Positions 33,911 through 48,000 of a stretch of 64,000 bases of DNA are shown in pieces. Both the position numbers and the translations under genes were made by a program. Under the pieces are notes generated by a model, which was not told the origin of the DNA, did not search any database, and saw nothing but the letters and a program-made list of their open reading frames with translations. How positions within the stretch are numbered: the stretch's first letter is position 1; each line of letters starts with the position of its first letter. Origin of the DNA: Ampelomyces quisqualis (taxonomy: Eukaryota; Ascomycota; Dothideomycetes; Pleosporales; Phaeosphaeriaceae); the NCBI GenBank assembly GCA_018398575.1, contig JAGTXZ010000011.1, positions 1,860,001 through 1,924,000 of the forward strand, written 5' to 3'.

Positions 33911-35356
33911 TTTTCCTAACGTTACTATTTCTCTTTAGTTAAAGTAATTACGTTAAGTATGTTACCTTTAATTATAATATTATAAGCCTACGTTAAAAAT
34001 TCTTCTTATATGTCTTCTGCTATAATGCTCTAGCTAGTTTTATAGTTCTTAAACTATAGCTATTTATCTACTTTATAAAGGTATTCTAGTGCAAGTTTAT
34101 TTGCATGTCTATATAGCTGTTTTAGAAGTATACTTACGTTCTTTAGGTCTTATAGTAAGTAAACAAAGTCTTTAAGTAGTTTACTAGGCTTAAAAACTTA
34201 TCTGTCTAAGTAGTTTAATATATAAGCACTAGTAATTTCTAGTTATTCTTACTTTATTATATAGGTCTATAAGTTGCTATATATGTCTAGTATCTAGGCG
34301 CCTACTATTAGCTACTATTCTTAGTAGGCTGCAATAGTACTTATATAGTAGGTAGCTTCTTTATATAGTATTAAGCTAATATACAATTAAACTAATAATA
34401 GTAGAGTATTCTATACTTCTGTCTAAGCGTCTAGTAGTATTTAGGCGTATACGTGCCTACGTGTATTAAGCTATAGTGTTATTACTATACTATATAGCGT
34501 CTTTTTATTATTAGTAAGTAGTTGCGTTACTAGAATAACTCTTACCTTCTCTAGTATAGTCTTGTTTTTTAGTAATACACTTTCTTTTACTTAGCGTTTT
34601 TCTTTCTTTTATAGTAGTAACCTAAATAGGTCTATACTAGATAAGAAGAGTTATAACTCTATAATAGTTAGAACTACTTATTTGTGCATAGTAAGGCATC
34701 TTTCTACAATATAATAGCCTTAAGTCTAATAGTAGTTCTTTTTTAACTACTAACGTTTTCTATATATTAGTTCTATAGGTTTTTAGTTTATGTTAGCTTA
34801 TTATGCTTATGCTACTACTGCGTCTAAATTCTTTTTATTAACAAGTAAGTAAAGCTACAGATCTAGAAGTGTATAGTATTTAATCTCTAAGCTATCTTGT
34901 TAGGTAACTTTTTAGTTAGGCTAGTGTAGTAGTTAGTTATACGTCTATTTTAACACTAGAGTTAAGGCTTAAAGATAGTAGTATTAGAGTCTAAACAGTT
35001 TTTAGTTTCTATAGCGTCTTAGTTTTTAGTATATTAGTTCTAAAGTTATATCCTCTAAAAGCCTAACCTTTATACTATTATCTGTTAGCACTTGTTTTAG
35101 CGCTTGTTTAGATAAAGATATAGTGTGCTGCTAATATTACTTAAATTTACTACTTAGTATAGAGTATATAGAGCAAGCGCTTGCACTTTAAATATAAAAG
35201 AACTATTAGTAAGAGTAGTAGAAGTAAGTAATATGTGTAGCGCAATAGAGTTTTTACTTTATAAGTATAAGTAGAGTTTTTATAATATATATAGTCTAAT
35301 ATTACCTTAAATTCTGCTAGAGTATAGTAGTTAGGCTGTTTAATTAGATAGCCTTT

Positions 35357-35890
35357 TGTTTTTAACTGCGTACTAGCGTATACAATAGTTGTCTACTATT
35401 AGCATAAATAGTTCTACGTATAATATAAGTAATTAAGTACTTTTCTATCCTTAACTGTGTACTAGCGTATATAATAGTTATTTACTATTAGCATAAATAG
35501 TTATGCGCACAATATAAGTAATTAGGTACTTTTTTATCTTTAACTAATTGTTAGTATACACAATAGTTATTTACTGTTAGTACAAATAGTAGTGCGCGTA
35601 ATATAGGTAATTAGGTAATTTTTTGTCTTTAACTAATTGTTAGCGTATATAATAGTTATTTACTATTAGCATAAATAGTAGTGCGTGTAATACAAGTAAT
35701 TAGGTGCTCTTTTATTCTTAACTAATTATTAGCGTATATAATAGTTGTCTACTATTAGCACAAATAGTAGTGCGCGCAATATACGTAATTTAGTACTTTT
35801 CTATTCTTAACTAATTATTAGCGTACACAATAGTTATCTACTATTAGTATAAATAGTAGTGCGCGCAATACAGGCAATTCTGTAGCTCTA
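35357..35890 (+). repeat. 89-bp tandem array in copy B (6 units)
   Basis: Six units start at about 35,371, 35,460, 35,549, 35,638, 35,727 and 35,816, all exactly 89 bp apart. Copy A has four at the matching place. Confidence 0.92.
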
Positions 35891-38800
35891 TACGTAGAAA
35901 ACTATTTACCTAGTAAGTTATTGTTACAGATCTAGTATACTACTATACTAGTTATATTTGTAGTTTAATTGTAAATAACGCCTAGTATATCTTTAATATA
36001 ACTGTCTCTTGTAATATGCTATACTAGCGTGCCTTTATAGATATCTATATTTACACTTACTTATCTCTCTTCTTTGTATAGTAGTATATACTATTGTGTT
36101 TACTTTTAAAGCCTAATTAATGCTCTAATATCTGCACAAATAAATTATAATTAAAGTTATTAATATACTTATCTATTACTATTAAGTTGTAGTATATATA
36201 TAACAGCTAGTTTGTCCTAATAAGAGTATACTTGTTTCTAGTTGCGTTTAATACTAATATAGTTATTATATTAAAAGTAATTTATGTTATACTTAACTCT
36301 TTATTAACTATTTCTATTATCTTTTTACGCAGGTTTCTATCTAGCAAAGCTTGCTCTTAACTATTATTTAGTTTAGTTTTATTCTATTACAAGCGCATCT
36401 ATTAGGCTGCGTTATAGTTATATTAGATAGTAAAGTATATAATTGTCTAGATAAAGTAACTATTAGCTGCGTTCTATAGTAGTCTGTTCTGTTATAATGT
36501 AATTACTCTTGTAATTTACTAAAAGTATTCTTTTGCTATAGTTGTCTATAGAGAACAGCCTAGTATCTTTTACCTTCTTATCTTTTATTCTATATTAGAG
36601 TATATTAAGTTATATTTCTCTACTATTAGTTGTATTATATTGTATATACTATCTTTTAACAGTTATGTTTAGTGTTACTGTAGTAGTGCTATCCTTCTAT
36701 CTGCACTAACTAGTAATTCTAGGTAACTATTATAATATCTCTATAATACCTGCGTATATAGATAAGAGTTACTAGTATTATACGTTTGTAGTAGTATATA
36801 GTGTGTAGTAAAGAGGTTATATTAGCAGCCTTACGCTATAGTCCTTTTTTATAGCGCCTGTTATATTAGTAAGTTTGTATTTTATTAGGTATATTAAAGT
36901 AATAGTAGAGCTATTATTAGATATTTAATTTTATTTACTATGTCTAACACTATATACTAGCTATCTTGCTATATTTACTTTTGTTTATAATTCTGCACTA
37001 TATATATCTAGTTTTAATTAAACGTAAAAGAATATAGTCTATTATATTTATTCTAATTAATGTAATTATTTATATAGTACAAAACAAGAACTTTATTATT
37101 AAGTATAAGTAGATCCTTTAGTACTAGGTATATAAAGCAAATAATAGTTATTATATTATATATGTTAAATACTTGTAGTGTGCGTTACTTAGTCTTTATA
37201 CTATATATATAGTAGCATACGCTTAGTATCTCTATTATATAATTAATTTAAGTATTATTATTAAACGCTATAACCTTACAAAAGGCACTTATATACTTAT
37301 ATTTCTTTTTATTCTTGTTTTAGTATTTATTACTAATAAATATAAGTATTAGGTATACCTAAGCTATAGCTCTACTATTTGCAATAGTCTAAGATAGTTA
37401 CGTGTAGTCTTTATATTTAAACTCTTGTACCTATACGTAATCTTTGCACTATTTTCTAGTCTTATACTAGTTAGGCGCGTATAACACTATATCTTCTTTG
37501 TAATATTTAGAGTTATTATAGCGTTTACTTAATAGCCTTAAGTATTTTATAAAAAAGTGTATTTTTATATTTATTCTGTTTACCTAGTAAGAGTTAGAGT
37601 CTTATCTATCTTTATTATATAAAGTAACAAAGTAGCTAGTTACTTTCTAATAGTAGTATTAGACAAATACTACAGTAGTATATGTAAAGTCTAGCGACGT
37701 AATATATGTAGTAACTTTACTAAGAAGCAGTATAATAGAATTTAGTAATATACCTAGTATAGACTATCTAAGTTATCTAAATAGTATTACTATTAATACG
37801 CTTGTAGTAAAAGTGTACTTACGCTAGTTAGTAGTAGTGCACTATTAACTTTAGTCTATAACTATCTTATATTTAAACGCTATAAGCGCAAGCTATCTAA
37901 AGTTATAGAAGTAGATTTATATAAGAAAATCTCTCTTGTTTGTTATTAGGTAGAATTGTTTTACTATTATAATATAGTAGGCCTTACTATTTATTCTAGT
38001 ATATATACTATTAAGAGCTCTATATATATACAAATTGTTAATAATATAGGTTAGTATGTGCTATTTAAAGTAGTTAAAATTCTTTTCTTTTTCTTACGTC
38101 TGTCTAAAAGGTTAAAACTCTTCTTTTAGAATATCTATTTGTTTAATAGCTAACAATATATACTCTAATATATTTTTGTTATAACTCTTATATTATAATA
38201 GTACTAGTAGATTGCACGTAGCCTAGATAAAATGCAAAACGTATAGTGCCTTAGTTGCTAGTAGAAGAGACACTACTACTATAAATTAGTAAATTACTAC
38301 TTTTTATTCTACGCTAGTCTACTATAACACTTCTGCAAAAGCTTTCTTGTTATTAAACTGTTTTAGTCTACTGTTATACTTAACCTAGCAGAACCTTTTA
38401 TTTAACTAGGTACAGCTATTATCTTCTGCTACTAAAACTATAGCACTATTCTAGCCTTTCTTTCGTCTAGAGTATATATCTATTAGCATGTCTTTTATAA
38501 ACTCTAATATCTTTATAAATAACTTCTTAAGTAGTAAATATAATATATCTGTAGCTAATAACTTATATATATTAAAGTTATAGTAATTCTAGCTAAAGCA
38601 CTTTACTAGATAAACATAATCTTTATATCTTTTATTAAGATAACAACTCTATTACAAGCGTATATACTCTTCTGTTTGCTATAGATATTTATTACATAAG
38701 TTCTCTTATTTGTTTAGTAGTACTATGCATTAAGTATAGTGTCTATTTTTCTTTATACCTGTTAGTAGCACTTACTCTTTATAGTTAGCTAGAATTGTAC

Positions 38801-40998
38801 AAATAGTTAAGTAATACTATTATATCTGTTAGTTAGTACACTCTAGTTATATACTATATTTAGCAGCCTTTTTAAGTGCTGCTGTTACTAGTTAGCTTTT
38901 GTTTTCTATAGTAACTCTCTATTGTTAACGCTATAGTTAGTACTTACGCAACAACAGTTTACCTATATTATAATAATATACTTTACTCTTTAGAATAGAG
39001 TTTAGGAGCTTAGCTATTAGGATAAATCTAGCTAGTAGTGTTCTAGGTGTTATTCTGTGTTATTTTACCTTATAGTTAAGATTCCTAATAGTAATATATA
39101 TTAGCTATGCTGCTATATTGCTAGATATTATAGATAACTATATTTTGTTTACTACTAGTATAACTAGTATAAGAGTTGTACTATCTAGCAAGCGCTATTG
39201 TATTAACTACTACTAATTTTCTAAGTATAGTTTATAATATACTCTTATAGAATTGTTAGGTATACCTGTAAATAAACAGCTATATGCGTAAACTATCTTG
39301 TTAGTAAATAGGCAATAACTAAGTATAAAGGCAATCTATAATATAATATTCTAGTATATAAATATATGCTAGTTAAGTTAAAGGTTTAATAACCTAGATA
39401 TAATTGTAACGTTCTTATGTATCTATATGTTGTCTTGTAGCCTAGATTAAATATTTAACATATCCTATTACTATTAGCGCCTTAATTAGAACTGCAGCTA
39501 TAAATATAGCTTATATAGCTATATATTAGTAAAGAGGCTGTTAATATTACCTAATATGCATTTTATCCTTTGCAGCTACAATGCAAACGCTAGTACAAAA
39601 AGTAAACTAAAAGGCCTTACTATGTTATTTCTATTAGTGTTAGTATACGTGCGCTGTTTAGCTATATATAGCCTACTACTTTGCGTCTACTAATTCTAAA
39701 CTAACTAGTTTGCTAGCGTGCTGTCTACTTACTATCTTAAATAGCTTGTTTTATTCTTATATAGACGCTAATATTAGGTCTATCTACTCTCTTGCCTTAT
39801 ATTTAGCTAGAGTATAGTTGCGTTTACATAAGGTATTGCTATATAAAACAGGTACCGCGTTATCTATAGTAGCATCTATTGCGTTATAGCTATTAAGGTT
39901 ATACTATTATATTATAGTATTAGGAGTTATAACTAGCGTATTGTTAAGTAGTAGCTAGCAACGCGTCTAGTATTAGGCACTATATTTAACAAGTCCTGCG
40001 TATATCTTAGTATAGAAGCTATATAGTATATATATATAATCTATTACTAATTTACTTATATATAACTCTATAGTTTAGGTATAAAAAGACTAAATATATA
40101 AAAACAGTATTAACATTAATTACGTAGTATTAGAGTAGTTACTAGTAGTATCTATTTTGTGCTGTATAGTCTGTTATCTATTATAGTCTACTAAAGTCTA
40201 CTATAGCTAATAGTTACCTAACCTGTGTATAGAACTATACTAACAGTTATAGGCGTAATAACTAATATTTTTCTTTTCTTTTATATTCTTTATTACACTA
40301 ACAACTGTTATGTAATTACACTAGTGCTTACTTGTTAATAACTAGGTTAGTTAAGCTAGCTAACACAGCTTAATAGAGATTAATATTAATAATAATCTTT
40401 GTGCTAGAAAATATAAATACTTTAGAATAAGTAAGTTACTACCTATTTAGAATATATATAGTAGAACCTAAACGTATAAAAAGGTAAGTATAACTGCAAG
40501 TAGATACGTATAAAGTTCAAAAGTATAAAAAAAATAGACTAGTAGCTCTAGCAGCCTAGTATACAACCTGTACTAAGGTAGCTAGGCTTAGTATAGATAA
40601 AAGTAGGTAGAATAGTGTAGTATATATACTATAGGTAAGACTAGTAATAGGCGTAGGCAATTATCTAATAGTAGGAAATAATAAGTATAATTTATATATA
40701 GTGTTAACTAATATTCTAAGCAGCTAGTATATTTAATCTTATCTAGTTTTAAAATGCTTACAGATCTAATTTATATTCTTTCTCTAGTACAGTATAGAAT
40801 AGTTGTCTACTAAAAATTACTGTTCTAACTTACTATAATGTGCAAATATAACAAGAGCTAAATAGTAATAAATACTATTAACAAACTACTATATATTAAA
40901 CGCATCTACATGCTACTTACTCTTAAACTATTAGCGCTAATAGAGTATATAATAGCCTTACTAGCTAGCTACTCTTTACCTCTTACTATATATATATT

Positions 40999-41235
40999 TT
41001 CTTAATATTAAAACTAAAGATAAATTTAGCTATATATCTCTAGTCTTAAAGTTAAAGTAATAGTCTTTTGTTAAAATGTATATAGAACTTTATATTATTT
41101 TTATTTATTATACACTTGCGCCTTTTTATATTTTCCTAAACTTAAAACTAGAGATAAATTTACCTTTATATCTCTAGTCTTAGAGTTAAGGTATTAGTCT
41201 TTTGTTAAAACATGTACAGAATATTATATTATTTT
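40999..41235 (+). repeat. 134-bp tandem array in copy B (2 units)
   Basis: Units start at 41,009 and 41,143, the same 134-bp period as copy A, with no third unit. Confidence 0.85.
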
Positions 41236-41580
41236 TATCTATTATAAGACTAAGAGCTGTATCTATAATATATAAAATAAACTACGTATAGGTTATATAT
41301 ACAGCTACTTCTTAACACGTAACTTATACTCTTAATTTAATATTACTCTCTTTATATATATATTTCTTTTAAGTTTAAAAGACTTAATTCTTTATTATAT
41401 GTTTATTCTTATAAAACTAAAACTATACCTATTACATCTATATGTTTATATAGTTTAAAAATCTAAAACTAAGCTTTACTATATTATTAGCACTACACTT
41501 GCGCTACTTTTTAGCCTACTAGTATAAAAGTAAATTTATGTCTTAGATAGACTCTTTAGTAGCTGTTTAGATGTTATAGC

Positions 41581-41850
41581 TTAACTAAGATACCTTATAA
41601 CGTGTTTAACAACAAAGATCTCTATAACAACAGCTATAATAGCATTCTAGTACGCATATTAATAACTTAGCCTAATATAAGAGCGCTATTATTGCAATAA
41701 CTTTGTTATATTCTGCAATACTATTACTTAACTAAGATACCTTATAACGTGTTTAATAACAAGAATCTCTATAATAATAGCTATAATAGCATCCTAGTGC
41801 GTATATTAATAACTTAGCTTAACTTAAGAATATAATTCTCATACTATTAG
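41581..41850 (+). repeat. 147-bp tandem array in copy B (2 units)
   Basis: Units start at 41,581 and 41,728, the same 147-bp period as copy A but fewer copies. The second unit ends in the shared terminal sequence after ~115 bp. Confidence 0.88.
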
Positions 41851-42436
41851 GTAACTAGAAAATCTTAGAGATATAACTACAATTTATATGCTTTTGTCTA
41901 TATATTATTATAGGCAAAAATTAAGAATAACGTTAAGTTGCAGTTATTTGTTAGAACTTTTCTATTCTACTACTCTTATTAAGCTCTTTAATAGTAAAGC
42001 CTACCTAAGTATCTATAACTTTTCTTATACTATATACAATGCATTTCTATTAGACTCTACAAGTAGTAATCTAATGTCTAGATATTAAGGTATTCTAACT
42101 ATAACTTATATAACATTAAGTTCTCTATTATTACTAAGCTTTATTATAGCTTTAAGAACTTCTACTAATGTAAAGAAGTTATGCGCATTAAACTTATCTA
42201 CACTAAGATACTGCTAGCTATTAACAAAAAGGATACCTACTACGCTAGTAGGTATAGCTAAGACCTTAAAGAACACCTATATAAATTAAAACAACAGGCC
42301 TATATTTATCTGTCTTAGAGACGCTTAGCAGAGAAGAATATATATAAGAAGTAACGCGTAATACGTTATAAATCTTATATATAGTATATAAGGCAGCAAA
42401 TACCTTAAATATATTAATCTCTATAATTAGGCTCTT

Positions 42437-42850
42437 TTAATAACTAGCAGCTATAGTTACGTTGCACTATTAGTAACTATTATTTACTAAAGAATTCTAC
42501 TAGTACTGTACGTAACCTACTACTACAGCAGGCTCTTTTAATAAATAGTAGCTATAGTTGCGTTATACTATTAGTAACTATTATTTACTAGAGAATACTA
42601 CTAGTACTGCACGCAACCTACTACTACAGTAGGCTTTTTAAATAGCTAGTAGCTATAGTTATATTGCACTATTAGCAACTGTTATACACTAAAGAATACT
42701 ACTAGTACTATACGTAACCTACTACTATAGTAGGCTTTTTAAACAGCTAGTAGCTACAGTTACATTGCACTATCTATAACTATTATCTACTAAAAAGTAC
42801 TATTAGCGTTAATTATAAGCTATCTATTGCAATAAGCACTTAGAGTAACT
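42437..42850 (+). repeat. 101-bp tandem array in copy B (4 units)
   Basis: Units start at 42,447, 42,548, 42,649 and 42,750, exactly 101 bp apart, matching copy A in number and period. Confidence 0.9.
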
Positions 42851-43169
42851 AATTAGTGCTATAATTATACTAGTATAGGTTAAAGGCTAAGCTTAGATTT
42901 TGTTTTATATTAAATACTATAAGTAGCTACTAGAGTATTAGTATGTGCAAGTATATTGTTTTTACTATATTAGATAGTAGATTACTCTTTGTAAATACAT
43001 TTAGTTTCTACTATTATTCTACTACTATAACTTTAAGCTTACATTATCTAGTTTATAGATAAGTTAAGGTCTAATACCTAACTAGTAATATAGTTTTACC
43101 TAGACTATTACAAAACGTGTTAAGGTTTGCAAACATAAGGTATTGTTTTTGTATTTAATACTATAATAA

Positions 43170-45060
43170 CTTATTATATAGGCTACTAGAGCCTTTTGCT
43201 ACTATATGTAACTAAATAATATAACTAATATTCTTTTAATAACGCAAGAATACTTAGACAGTAACAAAACTAAATATACTAGCTATAATTACGCGCATAA
43301 TAGGCGTCTGTAATAGAAAACTCTTAAGGTAGCTCTAAATAACTAGTATATAGAGTTGCAGGCAGCCTGCGTTAATATTACTAATAATATAATTTGTAAA
43401 ACTATACGTTAACTTTAGCAACAGCTACCTAAATACAATAGCTGTAAAATACTAAAGTTTAAGAATAGATAGCTTACTATATATAAACAATAACATAGTA
43501 TACAGTTATATAAATAGTTTGCAAAAATAGTAGGTAACTATAGTAGTATAATAGTTAAAGATACTAAGCTTATAATAAAAGAGATTTGTAATATAGTAAG
43601 TAGATACGCGCCTAAAGATTTATATAATATAGATAAAGCTAGCATATACTAGAAATACTTGCTCTAATATATGTTAGTAGACAATTTAGAAGCTAGACCT
43701 AGACTAGATAGAAAGTATATAACTAGTGTACTGTATATAAACATAGATAGCTTAAACTAAGTGCTTCTATAGTTTATAGAATTCTTAAACTACATAACTT
43801 GTATAGATAGTAAGAAGAACCTAAACATCTATAGTCTTAGTTATATCTATTAAGACAATAATTCTACTTAGATAGACACTAATATTATACTAGAATAGCT
43901 AAAGTAGTTTAATAACTATATAAACAGATAAGTATTATTACTAATTAACAGGTTCTTACCTTATAAATACGTAGTAGTAGAGCTTTAGATAAGCTACTAA
44001 TTGCTATAGAATATTTAGTATATATAGTATTAATATACTATAGGCTTATTATAGCAATAGAAGTTATAATACTTACTAATATAATAGAGTTATATTTCTG
44101 CCTGCAGGTAGTATAATACTATACTAACTAATAGACTAAGGTCTTACCTACGCATAGAAGGCTAAAGTCTACGCCTATTTTTACACTTTATAGTAGAAAA
44201 AAGTATAATAAGTAAATATTTTACTAAGATAATAGATGTTATCTACGCTATTTACCAAAAATATTACGCGTAGTATAATAAGATAAGAGCTAAGACTATA
44301 TATAGTAGCTAGTAGATCGTAACATATCTAAATATATACTACAGCCTATAGCTATATATAGACAACTTCTAAAAGACTTACTATAAGCTTAACAATTTAG
44401 TTAACTAGCTTAAAGATGTATACGTTATTAACAGTATAGATGTTAAGAGCTTTATTAAGTTACCTAAAGAGCGTAATCCTAACTATAAAGATCTAGTCTA
44501 CTTCTTAGACTATATTATTATAATATATAGCCTAAACAAAATAGAAGAAAACTATAAGGTACTATTGCTTCTTAGACTATTATACTGCAAAGTAATAGAT
44601 ATAATAGATTAATTGTAAGCGTACGTAAGTTAGCAAGAGTTTACCATAAACAATAGGTAATATATTAACAAGCTAGAAGCACTATAATAGGTAGCTATAA
44701 AATAGATAGCTATAGAGCTGTAAGACAAACGCTAAAGAGATAGACGTAACTAGGTAGTAAGACTACGCTAATATAAATATAAGAATGCTATATACCTAAA
44801 ATAAAATAACGCTAAGCTATCTATAAGTGTAAAAACTAAGAGTAATGTTATAGTATAGTTATAGTTAGAAAAGCGTAATACTACTATACTTAACTAGAAC
44901 AAGAATAGCTATTACATAAATCATCTTACAGAGCCTGTAATTTTTAGTATTTTAGCTAGCGCATTAACTAAAATAACTAGATAATATTAGCCTAGTAAAT
45001 ACTAAAATTGAAGAATAATTACTTAGTACTAACTATGTTAAGCTAAAGACTAGATTAATA
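43170..45060 (+). pseudogene. pogo/CENP-B-type DDE transposase, RIP-inactivated (copy B)
   Basis: This is the counterpart of 26,100-28,000, with the same frame order and more TAA/TAG stops. The first catalytic Asp is kept (GAT at 43,632). Its presence at the same place in both copies means it entered before they separated or belongs to the element. Confidence 0.75.
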
Positions 45061-48000
45061 ATCTAAAGTAGTAGCATACAATCTATGCAACTAAAAGAGT
45101 AGAGTTGTTAAGAAATTATATATATATAGTAATATCTAAGCAGAATAGTAGTGTAGAAAGTTAAGTACTCTAGTATACTAGCACTAAGCAAAGACACTAT
45201 ACTACAAGATATATTAAAACAAGGCTATTATACAAGAATACAAGATAATAGATAATAATAGTATTTTTTATAAAATACTGCGTACTATACACTTTGTAAT
45301 ATTAGTTGCTAATACTAAGAAAAAATACCTAAATAAGAGAATACTACTATATTAATAGTAAACCTAGCGTTAAAAAGAAAAAACTGATTTTCTTACAAAT
45401 AAATCTATAGAACGTAGAGTAGAATTATTTAGTTAAAAACATAAACGTTTTAAACTAATATTAAAATGTATAATAGAAGTAGGCTGCTTTATACTTCTTT
45501 ACTAGCTGCAGGCTACGTGCACTATAGAGATCTGTTAACTACTATCTACACTAATAGTATAAAGTCTAGAGTATTAGATATACTAACAGATAATATAGAA
45601 TTATAATAGAATAATATAATATAAAGAAATAGAAGGCAACAAATAGTTTTCTTTGCTAACAGAACTATAGACGCATAAAAAACTTCTCTATAATTCTATA
45701 TAAACTGCTAGACGCTAGTATATAACTTAAACCTTCTAACACAGCCTTATTACGTATTTTTACTAAGGCTAGAGTCTTGTAGTTACACCTGCTATACTAA
45801 AGAAATAAATATAAACTATTAAACGTAATACTATAACTCTAGAACTATAGAAAGTATATATATATTGCTAGCTACTTAAAATAGAGCAACAACTGTTTAA
45901 CAAATATTATTATACTATATAAAGCTATAGATATTAGAATAAGGTAGTGTACTAGACAGTAGAGTATAGTGCTACTATAAGAGAACTAAGGTTTTAGTAT
46001 AACCTATCTACTATAATAGCACTAGTAGGTTTAGCTAAGTTTGCTTACTAGACTAAAGAAAGTACTACTACTATAATATACAAGAGGTAAGTTGCTTACA
46101 CTATAATACAAAAACCTAAAAAGTAAGAATTTTACTTAGTACTATATAGTGCTATATAGTACTATATAGTACTGTACTAAAAATAACATATAGTAAAAGG
46201 CGCTTCTCTATAATATACCTTTACTTACCTTAAAGATATAACATAACGTGTTAGTGCTAGGTAAGAAGCTATGTAATACTAGGATAAAACTCTACTTACT
46301 TTTACTTGCACTTATAATTTAACTTACTACTATAACTATATAATACTGCGTTACTATAACAAATATACTATAACTATATAATAATAATAATAGTGCTGCA
46401 ACGCAAATATATATAATTTTCTACGTTACGTTTACTATACTATACTATATATTACAATACTATTATAAGTAGGTATATAACACAAGTATACTTACACACG
46501 CTAACTAAGCTGTAGCTATTCTACTATTCTTACACCTGCCTATACTATTCGTAACTGTTACGCGTAATATATTATACAATACGCGCGTTATAGAAACGCA
46601 ATAATAAGTATAAGTAGTAGCTACCTTAATTAAATAAATAGTATATAAGTAATATAATAACAATAACTACTAATAACGTATTATAAGTAATTATAAGAAT
46701 AGGCTATAATATTAATATAGCAGACTAGCGCATATAAGTTAAAGAGATAACAAATTTTATTTAATATAAGAACATATATAACAAGATTAAACAGGTATAC
46801 CTATAGGCTAACTACTTAAAGATAATGTGCAGCCTAATAATAGATAAATAGCTTAAGTATACTATATACTCTAGACTAACTAATAGTAGTATACTAAGAA
46901 AATTCTATAAGGCAATAGCTGGCGCTGTATAGAAGAAGATAATCTTAGAAATTTAAGACTATAGTAACAAAGTTAAAGCTAAATATACAGAAAGATAGCT
47001 AACGCTTGTAAACTTAGAACTAGAACGCACGCAGTTAGTATTAGTAGTCTTAAGTTCTTTTACTACTTTAGTAACTTAGCTAATAGGCTTTACTACAATA
47101 ACAACTAAACTATTACTTAATAATATTAATATCTATATTATAGACAGTGTACATTGTTAAACTGCCTAGACCTTTCTACTTTTAAGGCTAATAACAGCTG
47201 CACGTTAACAGTAGCTTAAAGACAGTAACTATAAGATAAAGCTATAACATCTTAAATATAGTGCACTTATTAAACACCTATTGTAACTAAAATTTATAGA
47301 CTAGTATATAGTTAGAACTTTAAAGATATTTAACGCGTTAGCGCTACGCTTAATTACTAATAATAATAATCTAGCTATAACTGTTAACTTATACATTAAG
47401 ATAAGAAGCCTTAAGAGCGTTGCAATTAAATACTAGACTCTAGTATAAGATAATGTTAAGCCTAGTAGTAATATAACTTAGAATAGTATACAAATAATAA
47501 TAACTAACTACATAATATAGTGCACTTTACTTTAGGCAGTAACAGCAATATTATAAACCTAGTAGGTACTACTAGAAACAAAAAGTAAAGGCGCCTCTGC
47601 TAAGAGCTTAATAATAACACTAAAGATAATAACTATAAATAATAAAAGACAATAAGAGCGCTAGCAGACTTAGCCTACAAACTATTAATAGAACCTAAAG
47701 CAAATAGTAGAAAACGCTTTAATAGATAGAGTAGAAGTAAGAAAAAAAAAGATAACAGCCTAGATATACGCATTAAGACTCTAACTACTAAAATTAAGCG
47801 CCTAGAAAAGCAGAACAATAGTACTATAAAGAAAGTAAAGAAAAGTAGAAATAAAGATGCTGCGTAAACATAAAATAACGCAATATCTACACTAATTACT
47901 ATACTTAAATAGAAACGCAAAGATGCTATAAAAAAATAACAGAGGTTACTAAAAGAAGATACTTACTTTAGCAGTAAAGAAGAATAAGAAGAGTATAATA

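Larger units (their letters stand above)
15311..33920. mobile_element. 18.6-kb unclassified TIR element, copy A (complete, inner)
   Basis: The ends are GTTAGGAAAA at 15,312 and its reverse complement TTTTCCTAAC at 33,911-33,920, with GTT on both outer sides. The element lies inside another copy of itself: the interrupted target (ctagttactatttctc) is seen whole at ~14,441. Both ends carry subterminal 9-bp GTTGC-type repeats (15,497-15,531; 33,875-33,910). Coding frames run minus from ~22,700 to ~15,900 and plus from ~26,100 to ~33,600, with tandem arrays between them. It is less RIP-mutated than copy B. A pogo-type transposase is the only protein I recognise. I cannot assign the whole to a known superfamily. 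Confidence 0.8.

Noticed and set aside
15311..33920. Giant element as a Starship, Maverick, Helitron or telomere-linked helicase region
   Set aside because: I looked for a tyrosine-recombinase captain, protein-primed polymerase, Rep/helicase P-loop and RecQ-type motifs in the readable frames and found none convincing; RIP damage means this is not proof of absence.
41888..42088. 66-aa open frame on + in copy B
   Set aside because: The matching place in copy A (from 24,819) is in the non-coding central part, and nothing in the sequence looks like a known protein.
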